A stretch of 64,000 nt of DNA from Oceanisphaera arctica (GCF_002936955.1 NZ_MPZM01000014.1:16014-80013), one strand, 5' to 3'; counted from the first letter of the stretch, positions 1-9,696 are shown. Notes: a model not told the origin generated them from the sequence alone. A program made the numbers and translations.

Positions 1-240
1 GGTGGCTTCCAGCTCGAAGCTGGTATCAAAGTGGTTTTCGATGGAATTTTTACTGGCGTGGGTGACCAGCACGATTTCCTTGATCCCGGCCTGTACGGCT
101 TCATTCACCACATATTGGATCAGGGGCTTGTCGACCACCGGCAGCATTTCCTTGGGGATGGCCTTGGTAGCGGGCAGCATACGAGTGCCCAGGCCAGCGA
201 CCGGGATCACCGCCTTACGAATCGAGGATTGTGAAGGCAT
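1..240 (-). CDS. galU: UTP-glucose-1-phosphate uridylyltransferase, N-terminal part (cut by window edge)
   Basis: Makes UDP-glucose from UTP and glucose-1-phosphate in the cytoplasm. Only the first 80 residues are present. They hold the nucleotide-binding signature [20 protein letters not shown] followed by VDKPLIQY, which is typical of GalU. The ATG at 240 puts eight residues before the conserved KAVIPVAG, as in enterobacterial GalU. Two in-frame ATGs upstream (264 and 273) would add 8 or 11 residues. None of the three has a clear ribosome binding site, so the exact start is uncertain. The family assignment is secure. Confidence 0.93.
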   Translation of the reverse strand, partial: MPSQSSIRKAVIPVAGLGTRMLPATKAIPKEMLPVVDKPLIQYVVNEAVQAGIKEIVLVTHASKNSIENHFDTSFELEAT

Positions 241-310
241 GTTTTGAGGCGTCGTTGCAGGCATGAGTGTCATCAAAAAAATAATGGGCGCCTATGATAA
301 CCAATAGCGG

Positions 311-336
311 CCCTCCCGACCATGCCCGGGAGGGCC
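311..336 (-). terminator. Hairpin downstream of the ComEA-like gene
   Basis: GCCCTCCCG and CGGGAGGGC form a strong stem with a short loop just beyond the stop codon of the ComEA-like gene. There is no good T-run after it, so it is only a probable terminator. It also separates this gene from galU. Confidence 0.45.
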
Positions 337-341
337 AGCGC

Positions 342-632
342 TTAGTTGCTGAGCAGGTGTCGGTTTTTGTCTACGGTGGCCGGGCCTATACCACTGACCA
401 TGGTGAGGTCGTCGACCGCCTTGAAGGGCCCATTGGCTTCCCTATATTCCACGATAGCCGCCGCCTTGGCCGGACCTATGCCGGTCAGCATGGCCAGTTG
501 ATCCTGGGTGGCGTTATTGATATCGATGCTGGTGACCACGGCATCCTGAGCCGCCGTCGGCTCGTTAGCCATGCTCGGTGCCGTGACGGCCAGTAACCCG
601 GTCAGCAAGGTGGATAACAGTATTTTTTTCAT
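342..632 (-). CDS. ComEA-like helix-hairpin-helix DNA-binding protein
   Basis: A 96-residue protein with an N-terminal signal peptide (residues 1-22, ending near SMA-NE) and one mature domain. That domain carries two helix-hairpin-helix motifs, LTGIGPAKAAAI and VSGIGPATVDK, preceded by the family's DINNATQDQL segment. Proteins of this kind bind double-stranded DNA in the periplasm, and in competent bacteria they help pull in transforming DNA. Single-domain versions like this one are common in gammaproteobacteria without proven competence, so its role here is inferred. It is preceded by a good ribosome binding site (AAGGAGAG on the minus strand) and is probably transcribed alone. Confidence 0.85.
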   Translation of the reverse strand: MKKILLSTLLTGLLAVTAPSMANEPTAAQDAVVTSIDINNATQDQLAMLTGIGPAKAAAIVEYREANGPFKAVDDLTMVSGIGPATVDKNRHLLSN

Positions 633-770
633 TCCCGTCTCTCCTTGTATTAGATTCGTTTGGCGTTTAGTCCATTTCGGACCCTATCAAGCCTTGTCCA
701 TAAGGGCGTTTTTTGCCAATAAAGTCGAAAAATATTGTCGAAAAAATTAAAGAAGAACGGGACTTGCATC

Positions 771-793
771 GAAAAACCGGCCGAAGCCGGTTT
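771..793 (-). terminator. Rho-independent terminator of the yciI-like gene
   Basis: On the minus strand ACCGGC, a TTCG tetraloop and GCCGGT are followed directly by a short T-run, just after the yciI stop codon. This is a textbook intrinsic terminator. Confidence 0.8.
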
Positions 794-796
794 GTA

Positions 797-1096
797 TCAG
801 GGCAGTACTTTTCTGAAGGGCTTGACCACCACGGAGGCATAGACGCCGGCCGCCACGTAAGGATCGGCGTCGGCCCAGGCCTGGGCCGAAGCAAGAGAGT
901 CGAACTCGGCAATCACGGTACTGCCGGTAAAGCCGGCCTCGGCGGGATCTTCGGCATCGATGGCCGGGTTGGGGCCGGCGACCAGGAGGCGGCCCTCATC
1001 GGTCAGCGCCTGCAACCGGGCCAGATGGGCCGGGCGGGCTTCTTTACGCAGCGGAAGGCTGTTGGCGTTGTCTTCAGCGAAAATGACATACCACAT
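797..1096 (-). CDS. yciI: YciI family protein
   Basis: A 99-residue soluble protein of the YciI (YCII) family, which has a ferredoxin-like alpha/beta fold. The N-terminal [10 protein letters not shown] strand, the [11 protein letters not shown] helix, the central GRLLVAGP turn and the late [18 protein letters not shown] segment are all family hallmarks; the conserved His in RPAHL and Asp in ADPY are those proposed for the active site. The biochemical role is not established. It lies 81 bp downstream of yciB on the same strand, the usual neighbour in gammaproteobacteria. A stem-loop between the two suggests they are at least partly separate transcripts. Confidence 0.9.
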   Translation of the reverse strand: MWYVIFAEDNANSLPLRKEARPAHLARLQALTDEGRLLVAGPNPAIDAEDPAEAGFTGSTVIAEFDSLASAQAWADADPYVAAGVYASVVVKPFRKVLP

Positions 1097-1129
1097 GGTG
1101 TATTCCTTGTTACATGATGGAGTGTAAAC

Positions 1130-1155
1130 GGGGAGGCCACTTGCGTAGCCTCCCC
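1130..1155 (-). terminator. Stem-loop between yciB and yciI
   Basis: GGGGAGGC at 1130-1137 pairs with GCCTCCCC at 1148-1155. It lies between yciB and yciI and may end or weaken transcription from yciB. The T-run after it is poor. Confidence 0.45.
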
Positions 1156-1177
1156 TGTTGGTACCGATGATGGCGGG

Positions 1178-1714
1178 TTACTTTTCCAGCGCCTGCTGCT
1201 GACGATAAAGGTAAATGGCGGTGGCGAAGGTAAACAACAGGGTCAGCCCCAGTAGACCAAAGACCTTGAAGTTGACCCAGACTTCCTGAGGCAGGTTGAA
1301 AGCTACATACACATTGAGAGCGCCGCAGAAACTGAAAAAGCCGACCCAGGCCAGATTGGCCCTGTCCCAGATGGTGTCGGGTACTGTCATTTCCTTGCCG
1401 AGCATCTGCTTGATGAGGTTTTTACGGAAGCCGTAACGGCTTACCAGCAGTCCGATGGCAAAGAGACCATTCACCGCGGTGACCTTCCATTTGATGAAGG
1501 CATCATCCTGAAAAAACATGGTGAGGCCACCAAAGAACAGCACCAGCACCAGGGTGACCAGGTGCATTTTTTCCAGCTTCTTGTGCTTCAGCCAGACCAC
1601 CAGCATCTGGATGCAGGTCGCGGCCATCAGCGCGCCGGTGGCCGCGTAGATATCGACGGTCTTGTACACCGCGAAAAAAATGATCAGGGGAATAAATTCG
1701 GCAAACTGCTTCAT
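1178..1714 (-). CDS. yciB: Inner membrane-spanning protein YciB (septation protein A family)
   Basis: A 178-residue membrane protein with about five hydrophobic segments. It begins [18 protein letters not shown] and carries the family-specific [30 protein letters not shown] and KPT-like [13 protein letters not shown] segments. Length and order match YciB, also called IspA in Shigella, where it affects cell division and envelope integrity. Its molecular activity is unknown. It is followed on the same strand by yciI, which is the common gammaproteobacterial arrangement. Confidence 0.92.
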   Translation of the reverse strand: MKQFAEFIPLIIFFAVYKTVDIYAATGALMAATCIQMLVVWLKHKKLEKMHLVTLVLVLFFGGLTMFFQDDAFIKWKVTAVNGLFAIGLLVSRYGFRKNLIKQMLGKEMTVPDTIWDRANLAWVGFFSFCGALNVYVAFNLPQEVWVNFKVFGLLGLTLLFTFATAIYLYRQQQALEK

Positions 1715-1797
1715 AGAAGAATGAACCCGTACAACAAAGATGAAAGCAGTTTACCCATAGCACCGGCGGCTGGCAAAACATTGCTGCTATCCCTGAT

Positions 1798-2673
1798 TTA
1801 CCCTTCACGTCGTACTATGAGCGGCTGGTATCTTTCCAGCCCGCTCTTTGCCAGCATGGCCATTAATACGATGGCGCCGCCCAGTAGCCCCATATTGGTA
1901 GGGCGTTCGCTTAAAAACAGCCAGACCAGCAGGGTGCCGAAGAGCGTTTCAAGTAACAGCAGCAGGCTGACTTCTGCCGAGGGCAGGTACTGAGGCCCCT
2001 GCTGGATCAGGGTAAAGCCCACGGGCATTAAAATCAGGCACAGCAGAACCAGCCAGCTCATGTTTACCGCATCCGGCAGCAATACCTCGCCACTCCAGAA
2101 CCCTGCCAGGCCGGCTGTTATCAGGCCGCTGAGGGCCAGCATGGGGCTCATGTCTATTTCGGGCCGGCTGCGTGCCAGAGTCAGGTTACCAGCCAGTCCT
2201 ACCGCGGCCATCAGGGCGAAGGCGCTACCCAGCCAAGAGCCTGCACCTGCGTCATCTAGTACGATCAGGCTGATGCCAAACAGACAAACGCCGATGACCA
2301 ACCAGGTGCGCATTGGCAGACGCTCTTGCAGAAAGAGGCGGCTGAGAAGGGCGGCAATCAAGGGAGCCGAGGCGAGAATGACCAGAACGTTGCCGGCTTT
2401 GGTAAAATGATTGCCCAGAATAAAACCGATGGTGCTGAAGCTGAACAGCAGGGCGCAGCCGAGACCGGCTCGACCACAGACCAGATAGCTACGCCACCAC
2501 TGGCCCCGATAGCGGGCCACCACTATCAACCAGAACCCCAGCACATTGAGCAGGCCCCGCCACAACACGACCTGCTCGGCGGGCAGGCTGATCACGCGCA
2601 GCAAGAGCGCGTCGGGGGAAATAATGAGGACCCCAATAGCGGTAAGCAGAAATCCTTTCTGATGGTTATCCAT
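1798..2673 (-). CDS. EamA/DMT-family permease
   Basis: A 291-residue inner-membrane protein with about ten hydrophobic segments arranged as two EamA repeats. Features include the early LLLRVISLPAEQVVLWRGLL segment, a mid-protein GSWLGSAFALMAAVGLAGNL repeat start and the conserved LLLLLETLFGTLLVWLFLSE motif near residue 240. DMT-superfamily members export or exchange small metabolites; the substrate cannot be read from the sequence. It is a single gene with no obvious partner, lying between yciB and rbsR on the same strand. Confidence 0.87.
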   Translation of the reverse strand: MDNHQKGFLLTAIGVLIISPDALLLRVISLPAEQVVLWRGLLNVLGFWLIVVARYRGQWWRSYLVCGRAGLGCALLFSFSTIGFILGNHFTKAGNVLVILASAPLIAALLSRLFLQERLPMRTWLVIGVCLFGISLIVLDDAGAGSWLGSAFALMAAVGLAGNLTLARSRPEIDMSPMLALSGLITAGLAGFWSGEVLLPDAVNMSWLVLLCLILMPVGFTLIQQGPQYLPSAEVSLLLLLETLFGTLLVWLFLSERPTNMGLLGGAIVLMAMLAKSGLERYQPLIVRREG

Positions 2674-2786
2674 GGCACTTGCATTGACGGTGAGTAAAGC
2701 CCGATGCTAACCAGAGTGAGCCGGGATTGCCAGCCGTGCAGGGTGAACCATTCGCTGCGGGATCACATATTATGCCGCGTCGCTAT

Positions 2787-3788
2787 TCAGGCGGAAGTCT
2801 GGCTGCTGTCTCTTACCACCAGCTCGGGCGTCAGGGTCAGCACCCGGCGAGGGCTGTCTGGCGCCTTGATACGGGCCAGCAGAGTGTCCACCGCCAGGGC
2901 GCCCAGTCCGGCCTTGGGCTGTTCTATGCTGGTCAGCGCCGGCACAAGGTAATGAGCCAGCTCGATATTGTCGTAACCCACCAATGACATTTGCTGTGGC
3001 ACCGAGATACCCGCATCGGCCAGGGCCCGCAGCGCGCCCATGGCCATCATGTCGTTACTGACAAACATCGCCGTGGGTCGTTCGGGCAGGGCGAGCAGGG
3101 CCGTCATGGCGCTGTTGCCGCCGGCCAGCTCGAAGTCACCCTCGGCCACCCACTCCGGGCGTATTGTCAGGCCGGCACTGGCCATCGCCGTCCTGAAGCC
3201 TGCCAGTCGCTCGTCTGCTGCCCGCTTGCCCAGCGGACCCGTGATACAACCGATATGACGATGACCGAGACCTATCAGGTGTTCAGTTGCCAGGCGCCCG
3301 CCTTGCTGGCCACAGTCCTGGATCAGATCCGCTTCCATGTCCATGGGACCCCAGTCGGCCAGTACCAGGGGCACGCTGGGATAACGGTCGAAGAGCCCGG
3401 CGGCCAGACGCACCTGGGTGCACATCAGAATAATACCGTCCACCCGCTTTTGCAGCAGCATTTCCATGCTGGCGTTAAGCCGTGCTTTATCACCCCGGGT
3501 ATTGCACAGTGCCAGGCTGTAGCCTAGCTCGAAGCAGCGCTGCTCTACGCCCTGCACCACTTCGGCGAAAAAAGGGTTGGCGCTGGCGGTGACCAGCATG
3601 CCCAGGGTCCGGGTTTCATTGCTCTTGAGGCTGCGCGCCAGCGCCGAGGGCGCGTAGTGGAGCTCGTCGATGGCCTGTTCGACCCGCAAGGTGATCTCGG
3701 GGCTGACGAAGCGGGTCTTGTTCAGCACATGGCTGACGGTGGAGGTCGAAACCTGTGCCCGCCGCGCCACATCCTTGATGGTCGCCAT
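2787..3788 (-). CDS. rbsR: Ribose operon repressor, LacI family
   Basis: A LacI-family regulator of 333 residues. The helix-turn-helix is at the N-terminus (ATIKDVARRAQVSTSTVSHVLN), followed by a hinge helix (SALARSLKS) and a periplasmic-binding-protein-like sensor domain with GMLVTASANPFFAEVVQGVE and VGYDNIELA. The ATG at 3788 overlaps the rbsK stop codon by one base and gives the same N-terminus as enterobacterial RbsR; a TTG one codon earlier is less likely. As the last gene of the ribose operon it should repress the rbsD promoter until ribose binds. A candidate operator is visible near 8641. Confidence 0.95.
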   Translation of the reverse strand: MATIKDVARRAQVSTSTVSHVLNKTRFVSPEITLRVEQAIDELHYAPSALARSLKSNETRTLGMLVTASANPFFAEVVQGVEQRCFELGYSLALCNTRGDKARLNASMEMLLQKRVDGIILMCTQVRLAAGLFDRYPSVPLVLADWGPMDMEADLIQDCGQQGGRLATEHLIGLGHRHIGCITGPLGKRAADERLAGFRTAMASAGLTIRPEWVAEGDFELAGGNSAMTALLALPERPTAMFVSNDMMAMGALRALADAGISVPQQMSLVGYDNIELAHYLVPALTSIEQPKAGLGALAVDTLLARIKAPDSPRRVLTLTPELVVRDSSQTSA

Positions 3789-4717
3789 CAACGGGACTCC
3801 AGCAGGGCGACGATCTCGGCCTGGTAAGGAACCGAGGTCTGGGCCCCGGGCTTGGTCACGGACAGGGCCGCTGCCGCCTGGGCGAAGCGTACCGCCTGCT
3901 CCAGTGGTTGCTGTTGTTGCAATGCTGCCAGCAGGGCGCCGTTGAAGGTATCGCCCGCCGCCGTGGTGTCGACCGCCTTGACCTTGAAGCCGGGGATCAC
4001 GCGTCCCTCGCCTTGTTCGCTCAGCCAGACGCCCCGGGCACCCAGGGTGATGATGACGGTGGCTATGCCCTTGTCGTGCAGTGCCTGGGCCGCCGCCGCC
4101 GCGCCCGCATCGTCGTTGACCGCCACGCCGGTCAGTCGTTCGGCCTCGGTCTCGTTGGGGGTGATCATATCTACCAGTGACAGCAGCGCATCGGGCAGCG
4201 CCTGAGCCGGGGCCGGGTTGAGCACTACACGGGCACCCTGAGCCTTGGCCTGGCTGGCGGCGGCGATATTGGTGTCGAGCGGAATTTCCAGCTGCAGCAG
4301 CAGTTGCTCGCAGTTCAGACCCTCACTGTGCCGATTCAGCTGTTCGGGTGTCAGTCGGCCATTGGCACCGGCGGCGAGCGAAATGGTGTTCTCGCCTTCG
4401 CCATTCACCTGGATCAAGGCCACGCCGGTGTTGATACCGGTAATGCGGTCGATGGCGCCGGTATCGATACCGTCGGCGGCAAAGCCGTCGACCAGGCTCT
4501 GGGCCAGGGCATCATCACCCACGCAGGCGATAAAGCGGGTTGCGGCCCCGGCACGGGCGGCGGCCACCGCCTGATTGGCGCCCTTGCCGCCGGGAACGAT
4601 GCGATAATCGCTGCCGGTCAGGGTTTCACCTGGGCGCGGAAACTGCGGCAACCGGATCACATGATCGATATTGATGCTGCCTACTACGGTTAATGTCATG
4701 GTGTTTGCCTTATTCAT
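3788..4717 (-). CDS. rbsK: Ribokinase
   Basis: Phosphorylates D-ribose to ribose-5-phosphate with ATP in the cytoplasm, feeding the pentose phosphate pathway. It is a 309-residue PfkB-family kinase. The N-terminal signature is GSINIDHVIRLPQFPRPGET with PGGKGANQAVAAARAGA, and the C-terminal signature VDTTAAGDTFNGAL holds the catalytic Asp in AGD. ITPNETEAERLTG is the usual substrate and nucleotide segment. A second ATG at 4699, six codons in, has a better placed AAGG ahead of it and may be the true start. Adjacent rbsB and rbsR fix its role. Confidence 0.95.
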   Translation of the reverse strand: MNKANTMTLTVVGSINIDHVIRLPQFPRPGETLTGSDYRIVPGGKGANQAVAAARAGAATRFIACVGDDALAQSLVDGFAADGIDTGAIDRITGINTGVALIQVNGEGENTISLAAGANGRLTPEQLNRHSEGLNCEQLLLQLEIPLDTNIAAASQAKAQGARVVLNPAPAQALPDALLSLVDMITPNETEAERLTGVAVNDDAGAAAAAQALHDKGIATVIITLGARGVWLSEQGEGRVIPGFKVKAVDTTAAGDTFNGALLAALQQQQPLEQAVRFAQAAAALSVTKPGAQTSVPYQAEIVALLESR

Positions 4718-4780
4718 TAAATCGGGGGCCGGCTGCGTTAGCAGTACAGAGCCCCCGCCTGTTATTTTTTACCCTGAGCC

Positions 4781-5662
4781 TTACTCGCTGATCACCTGCA
4801 GCGGGACCGGAATATGGCTGGCCACGGTTTCACCCTTCAGGATCTTGTCGGCAGTTTCCACGGCGATGGCGCCGATGGCATTCGGCTGCTGGGCGATGGT
4901 GGCAGCCAGGCGACCGCCCTGTACCGCCTTGATGCCGTCTTCGGTGCCGTCAAAGCCGACGATCAGCACGTCTTTCTTGTTGGCCGCCTGCAGCGCACGC
5001 ATGGCACCCAGCGCCATTTCGTCGTTCTGGGCAAAGACCGCCTGCACCGTCGGATTACCGGTCAGCAGGTTTTCCATCACGTTCAGGCCCTTGGTGCGGT
5101 CAAAGTCGGCAGGCTGGCTGGCCATCAGCTCGAAGCCGTGCTTATCTACGGCCTGAGCGAAACCTTTACCGCGCTCGCGGGCGGCGCTGGTGCCGGCAAT
5201 GCCTTCCAGCTGAATCACCCGGGCGTCGGCACCGACCTGTTCGGCGATATAGTCACCGGCCATCAGGCCACCGGCCACGTTGTCGGAGGCGATATGAGAC
5301 ACCACTTCACCCCGGTTGGCGGCTCTGTCCAGGGTCAGTACCGGCAAGCCGGCCCGGTTGGCCAGGCGAATGGCATTGGTCACCGCATCGGAGTCGGTAG
5401 GGTTGATCAGCAGCACCTTGGTCCCGCGTACGCTCAGGTCTTCCACGTTGGCCAGCTCTTTGGCCGGATCGTTCTGGGAGTCCAGCACGATCAGGTCATA
5501 GCCAAGCTCTTGTGCTTTTTGTTCCGCCCCTTCTTTCATGGTCACGAAGAAGGGGTTGTTGAGGGTCGAGATCACCAGTGCCAGGGTATCTTTGGCATAG
5601 GCACCGGAGGTCATGGTGGCGCTTACCAGGGCAGCGGAGAGCAGGGTCGTCAGTTTTTTCAT
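4781..5662 (-). CDS. rbsB: D-ribose-binding periplasmic protein
   Basis: A 293-residue secreted sugar-binding protein. It has a classic signal peptide ([23 protein letters not shown], cleavage near residue 23) and then a type I periplasmic binding fold beginning [24 protein letters not shown]. Ribose contacts typical of RbsB are visible: the NPFF segment, TLDRAA near residue 130 and [16 protein letters not shown]. It delivers ribose to RbsC/RbsA and may also serve chemotaxis. Neighbours are rbsC 33 bp upstream and rbsK 63 bp downstream. The longer gap before rbsK contains GC-rich complementary segments that could lower downstream expression. Confidence 0.96.
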   Translation of the reverse strand: MKKLTTLLSAALVSATMTSGAYAKDTLALVISTLNNPFFVTMKEGAEQKAQELGYDLIVLDSQNDPAKELANVEDLSVRGTKVLLINPTDSDAVTNAIRLANRAGLPVLTLDRAANRGEVVSHIASDNVAGGLMAGDYIAEQVGADARVIQLEGIAGTSAARERGKGFAQAVDKHGFELMASQPADFDRTKGLNVMENLLTGNPTVQAVFAQNDEMALGAMRALQAANKKDVLIVGFDGTEDGIKAVQGGRLAATIAQQPNAIGAIAVETADKILKGETVASHIPVPLQVISE

Positions 5663-5695
5663 GATTCAGCTTCCTTTTTGTATCGTGGTTTGGGA

Positions 5696-6661
5696 TCACT
5701 TGTGTTTGTTGTCGACCAGTACCGCCAGCAGGATCACCGAGGCCTTGGCGATCATCTGATAGTAGGAGGACACATCCAGCAGGTTGAGGGCATTGTTCAA
5801 AAAACCGATGATAAGCGCCCCGATCAGGGTGCCCATGATGGCGCCCTTGCCGCCGGCCAGGCTGGTGCCGCCCAGTACTACGGCGGCGATGGCATCCAAC
5901 TCGTAGGTGGTTCCTGCGGTAGGTTGGGCCGATGACAAGCGGCTGGTGACGATGATGGCTGCCAGTGCCGACAGCATGCCACAGATGGCATAAACGCCCA
6001 TCTTGACCCGGGCAACGTTGATACCCGACAGACGCGCCGCCGCTTCGTTGCCGCCCACCGCATAGATATAGCGGCCAAAGCGGGTGTGGTTAAGCAGATA
6101 CCAGGCACCGAGGAAGGTCATGGCCATCAGCCATACCGGTACCGGAATGCCGAACACGTAGCCGGTGCCGAACCAGGCGAAGATATCACCCGCATCGGTA
6201 AAGCCTGTGGAAATGGGGCGACCATCGGTATAGACCATGGTTACGCCGCGCAGCAATGTCATGGTGACCAGGGTGGCGATAAAGGCCTGTACCCGACCCT
6301 TGGCGACGATGATGCCGCTAACGCCGCCCAGGGCAAAACCGGCCAGCAATACCGCCGGCAACGTGATGAAAATAGACAGTTCCATCGACACCATGCTGGC
6401 GGCAAAGGCGCCACACAGGGCCAGTACCGAGCCCACGCTGAGGTCGATACCGGCGGTGAGGATCACCAGAGTCATGCCCACGGCAATGATGGCGTTGACC
6501 GAGGTCTGACGCAGTATGTTGAGGAGGTTGTCGACGGTGAAGAAATTGGGGCTCAGCGCAGAGACCACCGCGATCAGCACCAGCAGGGCAATCAGCGATT
6601 TCTGGGCAATCAACCATTCTTTGCTGAACCAGCGGCGGCTGTTAAGGGCGGGGGAGTTCAT
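5696..6661 (-). CDS. rbsC: Ribose ABC transporter permease
   Basis: A 321-residue inner-membrane permease with eight to ten hydrophobic segments. Family motifs include [40 protein letters not shown], the [14 protein letters not shown] cytoplasmic loop that contacts the ATPase (here [11 protein letters not shown]), and [14 protein letters not shown]. It forms the membrane channel with RbsA. Its start overlaps the rbsA stop by four bases, so the two are translationally coupled. Nothing is unusual for the family. Confidence 0.96.
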   Translation of the reverse strand: MNSPALNSRRWFSKEWLIAQKSLIALLVLIAVVSALSPNFFTVDNLLNILRQTSVNAIIAVGMTLVILTAGIDLSVGSVLALCGAFAASMVSMELSIFITLPAVLLAGFALGGVSGIIVAKGRVQAFIATLVTMTLLRGVTMVYTDGRPISTGFTDAGDIFAWFGTGYVFGIPVPVWLMAMTFLGAWYLLNHTRFGRYIYAVGGNEAAARLSGINVARVKMGVYAICGMLSALAAIIVTSRLSSAQPTAGTTYELDAIAAVVLGGTSLAGGKGAIMGTLIGALIIGFLNNALNLLDVSSYYQMIAKASVILLAVLVDNKHK

Positions 6662-8160
6662 GCATCTTCCTCTTGTTGAGTCTGACCAACGGCGGCGGCC
6701 AGTAGTTGCTCCTGGGTCGCGGCGGTGGCGTTGAATTCACCGGCAATGCAACCTTCGTGCATCACCATGATACGGTCACTGATCCCCAGCACTTCCGGCA
6801 TATCGGACGACACCAGAATAATGGCCATGCCTTCCTGCTTGAAACGGTTGATCAGTTGATAAATTTCTTTCTTGGCACCCACGTCGACGCCGCGGGTGGG
6901 TTCGTCGAGGATCAATACCCGCGGGCGGGTCATCAGTCCTTTGGCGATGGCCACCTTCTGCTGGTTACCACCCGACAGATTGCCGATCAGCTGTTCCCGG
7001 CCCGGAGTGCGGATCTTGAACAGCGAAATAAACTCGTCAACGGCGCCGCGTTCGGCCTGGTGGTCGAGCTGGGGGCCCCGGCTCAGGTCGGCCAGCGCCG
7101 ACAGGCTCATGTTGACTTTGACCGACAGGTCCAGCACCAGACCATCGCCCTTGCGGTCTTCCGAAATATAGGCGATACCGGCGGCCAGGCCCTGTTGCGG
7201 GCTGTTGGCCGCATAGGGTTTGCCCGCCAGCCAGACCTGGCCTTCGGTGCGGGGCAGGGCGCCGTACAGGGTCTTGACCAGTTCGGTACGACCGGCGCCC
7301 ATCAGGCCGGAAAAGCCCAGGATTTCGCCCTCATGCAGGCTGAAACTGACGCCGTTTACCCCGGCGCCGCTCAGGCCTTCCACCTTCAGTACTTCCGGCC
7401 CCTGGGGGACATGAATACGCGGGTATTGCTCGTCCAGCTTGCGGCCGACCATCATTTCGATCAGGTGGTCTTCGTCGATATCGCTCACCGCCTCTTCGCC
7501 GATCCACTTGCCATCACGCAATATGGTGACCCGGTCGCAGATCTCGAAGATTTCCTTCAGTCGATGAGAGATATAGACGATGCCGCAGCCATCGGCACGC
7601 AGCTCTTCGATCACTCGGAACAGGGCCCGGGTTTCGGTATCGGTCAGGGCATCGGTGGGCTCGTCCATGATGATGACGTCGGCCTTGAACGACAGCGCCT
7701 TGGCGATTTCCACCATCTGCTGGGCGCCGATGCTCAAATCACCGACCCGGGTTCTGGGTGACTGGCGGATTTGCAACCGATCCAGCAAGATCTGGGCGTT
7801 GGCGTAGAGCTGGGTCCAGTTGATTTTGCCGAAGGCATTCACCGGCTCGCGACCGAGAAAGATGTTCTCGGCAATGGTCAGCTCGTTCAGCAGGTTCAGT
7901 TCCTGATGAATGATGCCGATACCTGCCTGTTGCGAGTCGCGGGGGCCCTTGAAGCGGCAGGGCTGACCACGGTAATGGATCTCGCCGGCGTCCGGTTGAT
8001 AGATGCCGGTCAGCACCTTCATCATGGTGGATTTGCCGGCACCATTCTCGCCCATCAGCGCCATGACCTGGCCCGGATACACGTTGAGCCCGGCTTGATC
8101 CAGCGCCTTGACGCCGGGAAAGGCCTTCTCGATGCCGGATAGAGACAGTATGGGTTCCAT
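6658..8160 (-). CDS. rbsA: Ribose ABC transporter ATP-binding protein (fused double domain)
   Basis: A 500-residue ATPase that powers ribose import. It has two ABC domains. The first has Walker A GENGAGKS, signature LSIGAQQ and Walker [12 protein letters not shown]. The second has a degenerate Walker A ([13 protein letters not shown]), signature LSGGNQQ and Walker [13 protein letters not shown]; this asymmetry is normal for sugar ABC ATPases. The start at 8160 ([20 protein letters not shown]) matches the E. coli protein and has a GAGGTGAGC ribosome binding site; a longer reading from 8220 would run into rbsD. The neighbouring rbsD ends seven bases upstream. Confidence 0.96.
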   Translation of the reverse strand: MEPILSLSGIEKAFPGVKALDQAGLNVYPGQVMALMGENGAGKSTMMKVLTGIYQPDAGEIHYRGQPCRFKGPRDSQQAGIGIIHQELNLLNELTIAENIFLGREPVNAFGKINWTQLYANAQILLDRLQIRQSPRTRVGDLSIGAQQMVEIAKALSFKADVIIMDEPTDALTDTETRALFRVIEELRADGCGIVYISHRLKEIFEICDRVTILRDGKWIGEEAVSDIDEDHLIEMMVGRKLDEQYPRIHVPQGPEVLKVEGLSGAGVNGVSFSLHEGEILGFSGLMGAGRTELVKTLYGALPRTEGQVWLAGKPYAANSPQQGLAAGIAYISEDRKGDGLVLDLSVKVNMSLSALADLSRGPQLDHQAERGAVDEFISLFKIRTPGREQLIGNLSGGNQQKVAIAKGLMTRPRVLILDEPTRGVDVGAKKEIYQLINRFKQEGMAIILVSSDMPEVLGISDRIMVMHEGCIAGEFNATAATQEQLLAAAVGQTQQEEDA

Positions 8161-8167
8161 GCTCACC

Positions 8168-8587
8168 TCAGAAAGGAACGCCGCAGCGCAGTATGATATT
8201 GGCGTAAGGGGTGCATTCACCGGTGCGAACCACGGCGCGTGCCCCGGTATTTTGCTGCTTGAACGCCGCGTGGCTGATGTAGCTTACCGCAATCTCCCGG
8301 CCCTGGGCGTCGGCGGCCTCGGCCAGTTGCGCCAGCAGCTGCCGGTGCAGATCGGGGCTGACGGTTTTAATTTCTTCCGCCAGTACCACTGACTCCAGCT
8401 GCAATTCACTCAGCATCGCCGTCAGTATCGGCTGCAGCCCGGGTAACCCCGGACTGACCGCCAGATCGATACGCTCGGGACCGGGGGGAATGGGCAGGCC
8501 CGCATCGGCCAGCACTATTTCGTCAGTATGACCGACGCGGGCGACCAGCGCGGATAAATGACTGTTAAGCAAGGTGGTTTTCTTCAC
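8168..8587 (-). CDS. rbsD: D-ribose pyranase
   Basis: Converts beta-ribopyranose to beta-ribofuranose, the form used by ribokinase. The 139-residue length and the [24 protein letters not shown] start match RbsD, with the catalytic His in VGHTD and the pair of Asp residues in [10 protein letters not shown]. It is the first gene of a complete rbsDACBKR operon. All six genes are intact and in the E. coli order. The control region lies directly upstream (8641-8738). Confidence 0.96.
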   Translation of the reverse strand: MKKTTLLNSHLSALVARVGHTDEIVLADAGLPIPPGPERIDLAVSPGLPGLQPILTAMLSELQLESVVLAEEIKTVSPDLHRQLLAQLAEAADAQGREIAVSYISHAAFKQQNTGARAVVRTGECTPYANIILRCGVPF

Positions 8588-8640
8588 GGTATCGCCTTGT
8601 TCTGGAGTTTTATGACTCCGAAAGTTAACCAGAAATGGTG

Positions 8641-8657
8641 AGCGAAACGGTTACGCA
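8641..8657 (-). promoter_or_regulatory. Candidate RbsR operator
   Basis: GCGAAAC and GTTACGC lie back to back with a single G between them, resembling the GCGAAAC/GTTTCGC half-sites of enterobacterial RbsR with one mismatch and one extra base. It falls roughly 10-26 bases downstream of the inferred transcription start, where a LacI-type repressor would block the promoter. Confidence 0.5.
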
Positions 8658-8673
8658 ATCGATTCGATGGGCG

Positions 8674-8703
8674 ATTGTAGACAATAAATCCGCTTTTCGT
8701 GTG
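8674..8703 (-). promoter_or_regulatory. Probable rbs promoter
   Basis: On the minus strand a good -10 element, TACAAT, occupies 8679-8674. There is no good -35 hexamer 17-18 bases upstream, as expected for a promoter that depends on CRP. The inferred start is near 8667, about 80 bases before rbsD. Confidence 0.5.
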
Positions 8704-8716
8704 AGCGAAGAAGAAT

Positions 8717-8738
8717 AAATGTGAGGTGGGTCACAGAA
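8717..8738. promoter_or_regulatory. CRP (cAMP receptor protein) binding site upstream of rbs
   Basis: TGTGA at 8720-8724 and TCACA at 8731-8735 are separated by exactly six bases, a perfect CRP core flanked by AAA and GAA. Its centre lies about 60 bases upstream of the inferred rbs start site, close to the -61.5 position of class I CRP-activated promoters. Confidence 0.8.
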
Positions 8739-8876
8739 GTGGAGTCGCCAGACGAGGTAGTTGGACGGGGTAGTTGGCGGCGCCGTGATTCGGACTGTTG
8801 TTGACGGCCCGAATTGATAAAATAGTCTCATCCATCACGTTGAATCTCGCCATCCGGCCTGGTACAGGTAATTATT

Positions 8877-9653
8877 TTGCACCCTCATTCACTGAATTCA
8901 GAGTTTAGCCAGTTGCTGGCGCCCATTCATGCCTTTCTGCATTGTGAAACCCCCGATGAATGGATAGCCGAGGCGCAGAAGCCGGAACATCTGGCTGCGC
9001 TGTTGGTGGATCATGCCAACTGCGAAATGAAGGCGGCGATGAGCGCCCACAGCCTGGTGCGCCGCTATTGCCTGCCGAAAGAAAAGCGCAAGCTATTGCC
9101 CAATCTCGATTTTTACAAGACGCTCGACGCCCTGCCGGAAAAAGGCGAGGTGTTGGGCAAGCAGACCTTGCTGGATGAAAATCGGCGGGTATTCGACGAG
9201 CTGGCCAAGAACGATCTACTGCTGAAAATGGTGCGTCTGATCCAGGAAGAGCTGCACCATTTCGAGCAGGTGCTGGAGATCATGGCTGCCAGAGGCATCG
9301 AATACAGCACCCTGTCGGCATCCGGCTATGCCAGGGGCCTGCTGCAGCATGTGCGCACCCATGAGCCGGCGGCCATCGTCGACCGGCTGATCATCGGCGC
9401 CTATATCGAGGCCCGTTCCTGCGAGCGCTTCGCCCGGCTGGCGCCGTATCTGGATGAAGAGCTGAGCCGCTTCTATGTGTCGCTGTTGCGATCCGAGGCC
9501 CGTCATTATCAGGACTACCTGACGCTAGCCGCCGACTATAGCGGCAAGAATATCGATGAACGGGTGGCATTTTTCGGCGCCCGGGAAGCGGAGCTGATAC
9601 AGGCACCCGACGAAGAGCTGCGTTTTCACAGCGGCGTACCTGTGGCTGGCTAA
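8877..9653 (+). CDS. miaE: tRNA-(ms2io6A)-hydroxylase
   Basis: Hydroxylates the isopentenyl group of ms2i6A at position 37 of tRNAs that read UNN codons, using a non-haem diiron centre and O2. The 258-residue protein has the ferritin-like iron ligands in three helices: DHANCEMKAAMSAH, EELHHFEQVLE (ExxH) and RSEARHYQDY (ExxH), and ends like other MiaE proteins. No ATG fits; a TTG at 8877 with AGGT eight bases upstream gives an N-terminus close to known MiaE, so TTG is probably the start. It diverges from the rbs operon and is followed by a copy of the 100-bp structured repeat. Confidence 0.92.
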   Translation: MHPHSLNSEFSQLLAPIHAFLHCETPDEWIAEAQKPEHLAALLVDHANCEMKAAMSAHSLVRRYCLPKEKRKLLPNLDFYKTLDALPEKGEVLGKQTLLDENRRVFDELAKNDLLLKMVRLIQEELHHFEQVLEIMAARGIEYSTLSASGYARGLLQHVRTHEPAAIVDRLIIGAYIEARSCERFARLAPYLDEELSRFYVSLLRSEARHYQDYLTLAADYSGKNIDERVAFFGAREAELIQAPDEELRFHSGVPVAG

Positions 9654-9696
9654 TACCAACTCATTCAGTATCTGATCAGGTGTTGGGGCGGAGCGC

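Noticed and set aside
4814..5935. Long plus-strand open frame opposite rbsB and rbsC (373 residues)
   Set aside because: It lies over two well-supported genes on the other strand, has an atypical composition (many Gly, His, Gln), and no family likeness or ribosome binding site.
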